From an uncultured Prevotellaceae bacterium (lineage in GTDB: Bacteria > Bacteroidota > Bacteroidia > Bacteroidales > Bacteroidaceae), in contig CAMNIN010000035.1 of assembly GCA_946540735.1 (NCBI GenBank), positions 1 through 39,612 on the forward strand: a DNA stretch of 39,612 nucleotides, in the 5' to 3' direction. The position numbers and the translations under genes are program-made. Numbering within the stretch: position 1 is the first letter of the stretch; every line of letters begins with the position of its first letter. Positions 24,601 to 32,476 of this stretch are shown here, one piece after another. The notes under the pieces are model-generated. The model was not told the origin of the DNA. It searched no databases and saw nothing but the letters and a program-made list of their open reading frames with translations.

Positions 24601-24933
24601 ATGTATAAGATTCAAGCCAATCCCTCTGGCACCCGGAACATCTCTATTGAGGAAAGCCATCTGGAGACCCTTCAGAAATACCACCTTCTCGACCATCTTG
24701 TCGACAGCAATGGCATCGTCGACGAGTCGGTGCTCGACAAGTTGAAATTCAATGTCCGCTCGATGCTCTCCACCGAGGCCGGAATGGACAAAGCCCTGCT
24801 CGACCTCTGCCTCGACGTCATCTACCACAGCAACATGAAAGCCTTTGGCCTGGCCAACCTCATCACGCTATTCAAGGAGTGGGAAAAAGGCCGTGAGACC
24901 CCCGTCGGCGAAGTGGAAGAGGAGAAACAGTGA
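24601..24933 (+). CDS. Unrecognised small protein (110 aa)
   Basis: The ATG at 24601 gives 110 residues. A longer frame from 24487 overlaps the amidase-like gene and is rejected. The sequence begins MYKIQANPSGTRNISIEESH and continues with a leucine-rich helical region (LETLQKYHLLDHLVD, LLDLCLDVIYHSNM, GLANLITLFKEWEKG), then an acidic end (VGEVEEEKQ). There is no signal peptide. I do not recognise the family. Its stop overlaps the GTG start of the YgiQ-family gene (GTGA), which suggests translational coupling. Confidence 0.75.
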   Translation: MYKIQANPSGTRNISIEESHLETLQKYHLLDHLVDSNGIVDESVLDKLKFNVRSMLSTEAGMDKALLDLCLDVIYHSNMKAFGLANLITLFKEWEKGRETPVGEVEEEKQ

Positions 24934-26888
24934 GCAACGAAGAGATGGCAGAACACCGGCTCAGCGACTGGCTACCGACCACGAAGAAAGAAGTGGAACT
25001 CAGAGGATGGGACGAACTTGATGTCATCCTGTTCTCAGGCGATGCGTACGTGGACCACCCCTCGTTTGGTGCCGCCGTCATCGGTCGGGCCATCGAAGCC
25101 GCCGGATGGCAGGTGGCCATCGTGCCCCAACCCGACTGGCACGGCGACTTCCGTGATTTCAAGAAACTGGGACGTCCACGCCTCTTCTTCGGCATCGCCC
25201 CCGGCTGTATGGACTCGATGGTCAACAAGTATACGGCCAACCGTCGTCTGAGGTCGGAGGATGCCTACAGTCCTGATGGCCGTCATGACTGCCGGCCAGA
25301 GTATCCCACCATCGTCTATACCCAGATTCTCAAGCAACTCTATCCTGACGTGCCCGTCGTACTGGGGGGCATCGAAGCCTCGATGCGGCGTCTCACCCAT
25401 TACGACTACTGGCAAGACCGGTTGCGCCCCAGCATCCTCTATGACTCGGGAGCCGACATGGTGATCTATGGCATGGGCGAGCGTGGCATCGTAGAACTCT
25501 GCACCCTTCTGTCGCAAGGCGGGAGCATCAAAGACGCACGCACGCTACCACAGACCGTCTTCGTCGTCGATCAAGATGAGATCCCCGGTGGCATCACCCC
25601 CGACGACATCCTGCTCCACAGCCATGAGGAGTGCCTGGAGAGCAAACGCGCAGAAGCCGAGAACTACCGGCATATCGAGGAAGAATCCAACAAGGTGCAT
25701 GCCCAACGCATCATTCAGCAAACCGGCCGTCAATACACCTTGGTGAATCCCCCATATCCACCGATGACCACCGAGCAGTTGGATGCCTCATTCGGTTATC
25801 CCTACACACGCCTGCCCCACCCCAAATACAAGAACAAGCGCATTCCCGCCTACGAGATGATCAAGCATTCCGTCAATATCCACCGCGGTTGTTTCGGCGG
25901 CTGTGCTTTCTGCACCATCAGCGCCCATCAAGGCAAATTCATCACTTCGAGGAGCAAGGAGAGCATTCTGCGCGAAGTGCGTGAAGTCATGGCGCTCGAC
26001 GACTTCAAGGGCTATCTGTCCGACCTCGGCGGACCGTCGGCCAACATGTATGGCATGGGAGGCAAGAACAAACAGTTATGCGAGAAATGCAAGCGACCGT
26101 CGTGCATCCATCCCCAGATCTGCCGCAATCTTGACACCAACCCACAGGCCCTGCTCAACATCTATCATGCCGTAGACCAACTGCCCGGCATCAAGAAGAG
26201 TTTCATCGGCAGTGGCGTGCGCTATGACCTCCTGCTTCACAAGAGCGGCGATGAGGTCACAGACCGAGCTATCGCAGAATACACCCGGGAACTGATCTGC
26301 CGCCATGTGAGCGGCCGTCTGAAAGTGGCCCCTGAGCATACCAGCGATGACGTGCTGCACCTGATGCGCAAGCCCTCTTTCAGTCAGTTTGAGACTTTCA
26401 AGACCCTCTTCGATACCATCAACAAGCAGCAAGGGTTGCGGCAGCAGATCATCCCCTACTTCATCAGCAGCCATCCCGGTTGCCATGAAGCAGACATGGC
26501 ACGGCTTGCCCTGATCACCAAACGGCTCGATTTCCAGTTGGAGCAGATCCAAGACTTCACCCCCACCCCGATGACCATCAGCACCGAGATGTGGTACACC
26601 GGTTACGATCCATATACCCTCAAGCCCGTTTTCAGTGCGAAAACCCCGGCCGAGAAACTTGCCCAGCGGATGTTCTTTTTCTGGTACAAGCCCGAAGAGC
26701 GACAGAAGATCGAACGGGAATTGAGGAAACTGGGAATGGACCATCTCATCCAGCCCCTTCTTGGCCAAAAATTCCAAACCAACAGACCGCAAGGCAAACA
26801 TGAAGAAGGAAATCCACATCGTCGAAAGCCGACTGACCGGAAAGCACAGTCCAGAAACGTGCGAGGACGGAATCGTCGTGACCGCTAA
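24930..26888 (+). CDS. ygiQ: YgiQ family radical SAM protein
   Basis: The 652-residue product is typical of YgiQ. The N-terminal part has DWLPTTKKEVELRGWDELDVILFSGDAYVDHPSFG. A B12-binding-like fold with VVLGGIEASMRRLTHYDYW and DMVIYGMGERG follows. The radical SAM cluster is Cys321-x3-Cys325-x2-Cys328 in HRGCFGGCAFC. Conserved EHTSDDVL and PYFISSHPGC follow. The specific reaction of YgiQ proteins is not established. The GTG at 24930 overlaps the previous stop; an ATG at 24945 is the alternative start. The last 30 or so residues are a basic, disordered tail whose coding overlaps the next gene by 89 bases. Confidence 0.93.
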   Translation: MSNEEMAEHRLSDWLPTTKKEVELRGWDELDVILFSGDAYVDHPSFGAAVIGRAIEAAGWQVAIVPQPDWHGDFRDFKKLGRPRLFFGIAPGCMDSMVNKYTANRRLRSEDAYSPDGRHDCRPEYPTIVYTQILKQLYPDVPVVLGGIEASMRRLTHYDYWQDRLRPSILYDSGADMVIYGMGERGIVELCTLLSQGGSIKDARTLPQTVFVVDQDEIPGGITPDDILLHSHEECLESKRAEAENYRHIEEESNKVHAQRIIQQTGRQYTLVNPPYPPMTTEQLDASFGYPYTRLPHPKYKNKRIPAYEMIKHSVNIHRGCFGGCAFCTISAHQGKFITSRSKESILREVREVMALDDFKGYLSDLGGPSANMYGMGGKNKQLCEKCKRPSCIHPQICRNLDTNPQALLNIYHAVDQLPGIKKSFIGSGVRYDLLLHKSGDEVTDRAIAEYTRELICRHVSGRLKVAPEHTSDDVLHLMRKPSFSQFETFKTLFDTINKQQGLRQQIIPYFISSHPGCHEADMARLALITKRLDFQLEQIQDFTPTPMTISTEMWYTGYDPYTLKPVFSAKTPAEKLAQRMFFFWYKPEERQKIERELRKLGMDHLIQPLLGQKFQTNRPQGKHEEGNPHRRKPTDRKAQSRNVRGRNRRDR

Positions 26889-27624
26889 CCACGTAGCAGT
26901 CATCGACGGCAGCACAAGCAAGGCCCGCCAGCAGATGCGTCAAGGCATGCGCAATGGTCGGCTTGCCATGCTCACCATCAGTGATGTCGTGAGACGACTT
27001 TCCCCTGAAGCCACACTCTCTGATTTTTGCAGGGAAGCCACATCAAGGATCCATGACCTCTATGCGGCATGCGGACTCACCGATATCCGGCTCACACAGC
27101 ACCCCGAGGAGCGTGCCACCGCCAGCGTGGCCCTCTACAGCTTATACCACGAGGAAATCTGGCTCATCGGCGACTGCCAATGCATCGCAGAAGGCAACTA
27201 TCACGACAATCCCAAACCCGAAGAAGAAAGCATCGCTCAGCGGCGGTCGGTAATCCTTCACAACCTTCTTGCAGAAGGCAAGACCGACATCAAAGCCCTG
27301 CTCCTTCACGACATCGGCCGTGATGCCATCGTGCCCGACATCGTCGCCACCTGCCACACCCAGAACATCGATTTCGCCGTGGTCGATGGTTTTCCCATCG
27401 CCCTTCAGAAAGTCAAGACCATACGCACGGGTACAAGCGACATTATTCTTGCCACCGACGGTTATCCCTTCCTCCTCCCCACCCTCGACGACAGCGAGAA
27501 AGCCCTCTCGCATCAGTTAGACACCGATCCGCTCTGCATCGACACCTACAAAGCCACCAAAGGAGTGATGGAAGGCAACTGCTCCTTCGATGACCGCGCT
27601 TATATCAGGTTCCGCATCAAATGA
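26800..27624 (+). CDS. PP2C-like (PPM family) phosphatase domain protein
   Basis: The ATG at 26800 gives 274 residues. It lies inside the end of the YgiQ-family gene, but the conserved-looking motif begins only 20 residues in, so a much later start would remove it. PP2C-type metal-site acids can be matched: Asp23 in CEDG, Asp36 in VAVIDGSTS, the GD of EIWLIGDCQC near residue 125, and the Asp of ILATDGYPFLLP near 214. ATASVALYSLYHEEIW corresponds to the central beta-sheet. PPM phosphatases remove phosphate from Ser/Thr residues using Mn or Mg. The fit is distant, so the assignment rests on motif order only. It ends against the opposite-strand gene with no gap. Confidence 0.65.
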   Translation: MKKEIHIVESRLTGKHSPETCEDGIVVTANHVAVIDGSTSKARQQMRQGMRNGRLAMLTISDVVRRLSPEATLSDFCREATSRIHDLYAACGLTDIRLTQHPEERATASVALYSLYHEEIWLIGDCQCIAEGNYHDNPKPEEESIAQRRSVILHNLLAEGKTDIKALLLHDIGRDAIVPDIVATCHTQNIDFAVVDGFPIALQKVKTIRTGTSDIILATDGYPFLLPTLDDSEKALSHQLDTDPLCIDTYKATKGVMEGNCSFDDRAYIRFRIK

Positions 27625-28635
27625 TCAATAGAGCACCAAGGTACGGAACCAATCCTTCAGCACGCCCCCGTATTGCTTCTGAGAGTCAGAAATGAGCAGA
27701 ATGACCTGTCCACCGTCAGACAACTTGGGTCCGACACACATCCCCTCGTAATTGGCGAGAGTGATGTCGAGCAATCCCATGGCCGTTGTCCATTCGGTAA
27801 TCAGTTTTTTTTCAACCGGTTTCAGTCCCTTCACCTTCTCATCGGCACCCACGGGTTTCTCTTGACCAGGTTGTACGAGATAGATTTTGCAATAGACCAT
27901 CGCACCGAGTTTTGACTCCGGCACTGCAAATTCACGCTCCAACACGAGCAAGCGGCCGTCATCCAAGGCCGCGAGCGAACTCACGCCAAAAGCATAGACC
28001 TCCGGTTGATATTCAGCCTGAGCCTCATCCATCTGATACACATACTGACCGCAAGGATTGAGATTGTCATCGAACGACTGCAATCTGAGCAAGTTTCGCA
28101 CACCATTGACAGCATCCGCTTTGGGTCCATCCCCATCGAGTGTGCTCTCCGTGGTTGTCCAAAACCGGTGCGTCGCTGCGTTATAGGTGAGAGCCTCCAA
28201 ACCATAAGCCCGTGTCGCCTTGGAAAAAACCGGAGGAAGGCGCAGGCTTCGACCTGTCCGCTGCCCCTCAAGTGTGTATTCCCTCACTTGATTGTCTTTC
28301 TCGCCACTGATAAACAGCGTGCCACCCGAAGGAAACCAGGCAATGCCCTCATTGTCGCGTCCCTCGAAGGAACAGCCATTGAAACGCAGGTTGGAAGCAG
28401 AGACCACGTCGCCACGGTCATCGATGTCGATCTGGAAAACAAAAAAGCCGTCCTTTTCCGAAATGTCCGACACAACAGCAAAGAGGTCACCCCCCATCCA
28501 AGTGATTCCACTATATCCCCCGGCGGGGATGGTCTTGGGAAAGGACTTCTGCTCGTGCATCACCACTCTCTGAGCTCGGCAAGGTCCAGAAAGCCCCAGC
28601 CAAAAGCACAAAACGAATAAAAGATGTCTCATCAT
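27625..28635 (-). CDS. Secreted protein with esterase-like domain of phytase type
   Basis: The 336-residue product has a signal peptide (MRHLLFVLCFWLGLSGPCRAQ; the second Met at 28632 is an equal start choice). The mature chain matches the phytase-like esterase family pattern: GGYSGITWMGGDLFAVVSD, a central GRDNEGIAWFPSGGTLFISGEKDNQ, AYGLEALTYN and NYEGMCVGPKL. The fold should be a beta-propeller. The activity of this family is poorly defined; phosphoester hydrolysis is suggested by name only. It is exported to the periplasm or beyond. Its stop abuts the stop of the convergent PP2C-like gene. Confidence 0.85.
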   Translation of the reverse strand: MMRHLLFVLCFWLGLSGPCRAQRVVMHEQKSFPKTIPAGGYSGITWMGGDLFAVVSDISEKDGFFVFQIDIDDRGDVVSASNLRFNGCSFEGRDNEGIAWFPSGGTLFISGEKDNQVREYTLEGQRTGRSLRLPPVFSKATRAYGLEALTYNAATHRFWTTTESTLDGDGPKADAVNGVRNLLRLQSFDDNLNPCGQYVYQMDEAQAEYQPEVYAFGVSSLAALDDGRLLVLEREFAVPESKLGAMVYCKIYLVQPGQEKPVGADEKVKGLKPVEKKLITEWTTAMGLLDITLANYEGMCVGPKLSDGGQVILLISDSQKQYGGVLKDWFRTLVLY

Positions 28636-28680
28636 ATCGAAAAAAACGGAAATAAGCGGTTATTATTTTTCAGATATTCG

Positions 28681-28688
28681 TAATTTTG
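28681..28688 (+). promoter_or_regulatory. Bacteroidota -7 box of the GNAT gene
   Basis: TAATTTTG fits TAnnTTTG and ends 30 bases before the ATG at 28719. It overlaps a potential TTG start at 28686, which is therefore excluded. Confidence 0.55.
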
Positions 28689-28718
28689 CACAAATTAATA
28701 AAACACTCACACGACCAC

Positions 28719-29219
28719 ATGCTGACCCTTCAACCAGCCACCACCAACGACATCGACACCATCCGGCAACTGGCATGGAACATTTTTCCCGCCACCTATC
28801 GTGAGATCCTCTCTCCAGGACAGATCACCTATATGATGGAATGGATGTATTCAGAAGCCAGCCTCCGCACACAAATGGAGGAAGAATGCCATACCTATCT
28901 GCTGGCCCGTGACGGAGATGAAGCCATCGGCTATGTGTCGTTGCAACCTGAGAACGACCAGTTGTGGTGTCTCCAGAAAATCTACGTCCTGCCCGAGCAT
29001 CAGGGACAACATGTGGGAAGTTTTCTTTTCGACCATGCCATACAGTTTATCCGCGACCATTCAACGGGCCCCTGTGCGATGGAACTGCACGTGAACCGAG
29101 AGAACAAAGCCCTGACATTCTATCAGAGCAAAGGAATGGTGATCGACAGCGAAGGTGATTTCCCCATCGGACAAGGCTACGAGATGAATGACTACATCAT
29201 GAGAATGGAAATCAGGTAA
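28719..29219 (+). CDS. GNAT family N-acetyltransferase
   Basis: The ATG at 28719 gives 166 residues. The GNAT fold is visible: the N-terminal LQPATTNDIDTIRQLAWNIFP, the central strand AIGYVSLQPEND, motif A with IYVLPEHQGQHVGSFLFDHAI binding acetyl-CoA, and motif B with MELHVNRENKALTFYQSKGM. The C-terminus has the usual GYEMNDYIMRMEI end. It acetylates an amine of unknown identity in the cytoplasm. It stands alone between a divergent phytase-like gene and the end of the convergent polysaccharide-utilisation locus. Confidence 0.92.
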   Translation: MLTLQPATTNDIDTIRQLAWNIFPATYREILSPGQITYMMEWMYSEASLRTQMEEECHTYLLARDGDEAIGYVSLQPENDQLWCLQKIYVLPEHQGQHVGSFLFDHAIQFIRDHSTGPCAMELHVNRENKALTFYQSKGMVIDSEGDFPIGQGYEMNDYIMRMEIR

Positions 29220-29290
29220 GCTGAACGCATCTACTTCTTAAGTAAGTGCCATCCGTCAATGTCACGCCTGATTCTCCGTAGCCTATTCCC

Positions 29291-32200
29291 CTATTTGACA
29301 ATGACCTTTTTGCCGTCGCTGATATATATCCCTTTCTGCACGGGCTTGCCGCTGAGACGGCGGCCTTGCAGGTCGTACAGCGGAGCTGTGGTCTGGGTCT
29401 CGGCCTCGATGTGGCTGATGTCATTGGTAACCGTCGTGTTATCCGTGACGGCCACACACAACCGTCGCTCATAACCGGCATTATCAGCGTCTGTGACCGT
29501 GAGTGTCAGTGTAGCCAAAGCCTTGGCATCACCCGCCTGAATGGTCAACAACCCGTCGGTCAACGTTGCTGTGACACCCGTTCCTGTGGTTGCGACCGAG
29601 AACACAGGATGGTTGGTATAGCCAGCAAACCATTTCCTCACATCGATGATCGTTTGTGCAGCAGGAGCCAGCCACACATGGGGTTGCGCCATAAAGTCGA
29701 GATAGCGTTCCAACTCTGTATAGCCGTCACCCTCCATGTCGGCGTTGGTTTCCACGTAGTCTCGGATACGAGTACGCGGGTCGGTGCCACGAATGTCCTC
29801 CCACCAGTTGGGCAGGCCGTCGTAGTCGGTATCATAGCTGATGGGACGCAGTTCCTCGGGGTAATCCTCGAAACCGCCGGCATCCTGCTCATCGTCGATT
29901 TCACCCTTGATGCCCGATTTGGACCCCACGTAAGTATAGCTCCGAGAAAGCGTTTCCGACACGATCCGTTGGTCGGTCAGATCCTGCATGGGTTGGTTGG
30001 CACCCACGTCACTCAGCACACTTTTATAGGCCTCACTTGCCGTCTCAATGGTGGCGTATGAGGGGAAGAATGGCGCATCCACGAAGTATTGCCAATCCAC
30101 TGAGGGTCGCCCGTCGCGTATGCGCATCCGATAGGTGTCCCCCTCGTTGTCAGCGGTGAGCGACCCGTCGCGGTTGTCGCGCACATTGCCACTGATGTGG
30201 GCGCTCTGTGTACCCTTCAGGTTGCCCTCGATATCCAGCGAGAACAAGCATTTTTCTTTGGTGTCGGCACCCATCTTATAATAGTTGCCAACGAAATTGA
30301 CCTCATGCGCGCCGCCGTCAGTGGTTCGTTCATGCCAGTTATAGACCACATTATTAAAGATGTCGAGTCGCCCGGCATATTCTCCGTTGGCATCCGTACC
30401 GCCGCCCATTGACCAGTTGCGTCCCTCGCAGTGTGCAAGCAGGTTGTGGTGAAACGAGCCGATATCGCCTCCGATGGTAGCCGCATAGCCGTGGTTGGTG
30501 CCAGCCGGGTAGTTGCGGTGCCCGGCTATGCCCAGTGCCTCGCTAATCATCGACCGTTGGAAAGAGATATTCTTTGAGCCACGGCTGGAGAAAGTCTCGT
30601 CTGTTCCCCACGAGGCAGTCACATGATCCAGGATGGTATGGTCGGAATAGACGGTGCCGATGGCATTTCCGGTTTCATCGCTGGTGCCCAGTCCTCTCCT
30701 TGCCCGGAGGAAGCGCACGATATTATCAGAGCCCACCCCGATATCGGCGTGCTTGATGCAGATGCCTTTTCCCGGTGCCGTCTGTGCGGCGATGGTCACT
30801 TGGTCGTCCACCCAACAGGTTTTGTATTCCATGTCGATGATGCCCGACACACGGAACAAGACGGTGCGCGGTCCGCTACCGTTGGTCAATGCCCAGCGCA
30901 GCGTCCCCTCGCTGCCATCATCATCCAGTTTGGTGACATAGACCACACGGCCTCCACGTCCGCCACGTGCGAACCGTCCGTAGCCCTCCGCCCCGGGGAA
31001 CGCGAGATGACGAGGTTGAAACGACCACACGTCGCCCATGGTGATATTGCCATCTGCATCTTCGCGGTCGATGCGCCAGTAGTAGGTATGGATATTGCTC
31101 AGGATTCCGGGTTCGTAATCGGTTTCCGTGCCCAAAACGGCCAGTGCATTGGCGGGCAAGGCATTGGCGATAGCGGTGGAGTCGGTGCCCAGATGGAAAT
31201 ACTGCTTGACGGTTTTCCCGTCGCGTGCAGCCTTCCACCTCAGGACAGGCGACGAACTGTCCATGTCGGCATGCACATCGCCATTGGCAGGTATGGGGTC
31301 GGTAGCCATGGCCGAGACCTCACGCCGATCTGTATCGGGAGTTGTTTCAGAATAGTCGTGTATGGGAGTCAGCTCGCCACTCTGCCACCGGCAAGCGCCA
31401 GGAATGAGTTTTGCGTTTTCGTTGAGCAGAGCCAGGAAATCGTCGGTCTGCATCTGACTAAGCGTCATCAGTTCACAACCCGACGTTGTGCCGAAGTCTT
31501 GTGCTGGCCATACGGCATCGTTTCCTGCATCAGCGGTGAAGAAACAGTTGCGCACGGTGGAACCGGCAGAGTTGGTCGCCGTCACACCCGCTTTATTGGT
31601 TCGTGCGGCATTGATGCCGATGGTGGCCGTGGTGTAGCAGTTTTCGATGACCACCGTGTTATAGTCGCCGTTTCCCACTCGGCCGACGATGCCGCCCATG
31701 TCGTTCTTGCCATCGAGCGTGCCACCCACATAGCAGTTTTGGACCTTTGTCGTGCCAAACGTCTGTGCGGCGATGCCTCCACCGTTAGAACCGTAGCCAC
31801 GTATATTGCTGTCTGTGACATAGCAGTTGATGATGCGTGAGTCGATAACGCGGGCAGCAATGCCAGCGAAATAGGCATTAGCCTGAACAAACTCGTCGAT
31901 GATGCCCAGATTGCAGACTTCGGCATTCTCCAGTACCCTGAACAGCGCCAGATAGTTGGCCGCCCCTTGTAGATAGACACCGCTGATGGTATGTCCGCCA
32001 CCGTCGAACACGCCTTGGAATGCTTGATACTCCGTATCACTGGAAAAGGTGCCAATCATCGGTGTTAGCGGAAAGGCGGAGCCACTCTGCAGCGTCTCCA
32101 ATTCCCGTTGGTTCACCTGTTCGTTGATGACGATGTCGTTTGTCAGCAGGAAGTAGCACCCGCGGCTGAAATTTGGAATGGTGTTGACATCCTGGGCCAG

Positions 32201-32338
32201 TTTGGCCAGTTCATCGGCATTGCTGATGAGATAAGGGTTCTCTTTGCTGCCGTCGCCTCCGGCGTATGTTGCTGACTGTGCCATGATGGTGGTGGCAGAG
32301 GCAAAGAAAAGTGCGGTGAGTAGGGATTTGAAGTACAT
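29291..32338 (-). CDS. Secreted pectate lyase, polysaccharide lyase family 1, multidomain
   Basis: The 1015-residue product begins with a signal peptide (MYFKSLLTALFFASATTIMA). Residues about 22-310 carry GLUG-like beta-helix repeats (SGVYLQGAANYLALF, NGGGIAAQTFG, NDMGGIVGRVGNG). Residues about 335-440 look like an FN3-type linker. The PL1 catalytic domain follows, with FPGAEGYGRFARGGRGGRV, DHTILDHVTASWGTDETFS and WSMGGGTDANGEYAGRLD. Past the lyase comes DTDYDGLPNWWEDIRGTDP, a calcium-binding-type segment. The C-terminus LYDLQGRRLSG...GIYISDGKKVIVK resembles a type IX secretion sorting domain. It should cut polygalacturonate by beta-elimination at the cell surface. It is the last gene of the locus. 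Confidence 0.92.
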   Translation of the reverse strand: MYFKSLLTALFFASATTIMAQSATYAGGDGSKENPYLISNADELAKLAQDVNTIPNFSRGCYFLLTNDIVINEQVNQRELETLQSGSAFPLTPMIGTFSSDTEYQAFQGVFDGGGHTISGVYLQGAANYLALFRVLENAEVCNLGIIDEFVQANAYFAGIAARVIDSRIINCYVTDSNIRGYGSNGGGIAAQTFGTTKVQNCYVGGTLDGKNDMGGIVGRVGNGDYNTVVIENCYTTATIGINAARTNKAGVTATNSAGSTVRNCFFTADAGNDAVWPAQDFGTTSGCELMTLSQMQTDDFLALLNENAKLIPGACRWQSGELTPIHDYSETTPDTDRREVSAMATDPIPANGDVHADMDSSSPVLRWKAARDGKTVKQYFHLGTDSTAIANALPANALAVLGTETDYEPGILSNIHTYYWRIDREDADGNITMGDVWSFQPRHLAFPGAEGYGRFARGGRGGRVVYVTKLDDDGSEGTLRWALTNGSGPRTVLFRVSGIIDMEYKTCWVDDQVTIAAQTAPGKGICIKHADIGVGSDNIVRFLRARRGLGTSDETGNAIGTVYSDHTILDHVTASWGTDETFSSRGSKNISFQRSMISEALGIAGHRNYPAGTNHGYAATIGGDIGSFHHNLLAHCEGRNWSMGGGTDANGEYAGRLDIFNNVVYNWHERTTDGGAHEVNFVGNYYKMGADTKEKCLFSLDIEGNLKGTQSAHISGNVRDNRDGSLTADNEGDTYRMRIRDGRPSVDWQYFVDAPFFPSYATIETASEAYKSVLSDVGANQPMQDLTDQRIVSETLSRSYTYVGSKSGIKGEIDDEQDAGGFEDYPEELRPISYDTDYDGLPNWWEDIRGTDPRTRIRDYVETNADMEGDGYTELERYLDFMAQPHVWLAPAAQTIIDVRKWFAGYTNHPVFSVATTGTGVTATLTDGLLTIQAGDAKALATLTLTVTDADNAGYERRLCVAVTDNTTVTNDISHIEAETQTTAPLYDLQGRRLSGKPVQKGIYISDGKKVIVK

Positions 32339-32414
32339 GATTTAGGATTAAAGGGAAGTAAAACGGGGAGTTAGAGGGACAATAGCTATTTTGAAGGGCC
32401 GTTAAGAGCTGTGA

Positions 32415-32454
32415 AAGGAGATAAGTAGCATTTGGCTTAACTACTTATCTCCTT
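32415..32454. repeat. Perfect hairpin between the duplicated-domain gene and the pectate lyase
   Basis: AAGGAGATAAGTAG (32415-32428) and CTACTTATCTCCTT (32441-32454) form a 14-bp stem with a 12-base loop. There is no T tract on the minus strand. Its core TTAACTACTTA is shared with the hairpin at 34266-34318. It may act as an RNA-stability or partial-termination element inside the operon. Confidence 0.75.
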
Positions 32455-32476
32455 ATCACTTACCTGCAGCGCATAA

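Noticed and set aside
30623..31840. 405-codon plus-strand frame opposite the pectate lyase
   Set aside because: The minus strand encodes clear PL1 motifs; the plus frame is low in family signal and arises from GC-rich codon bias.
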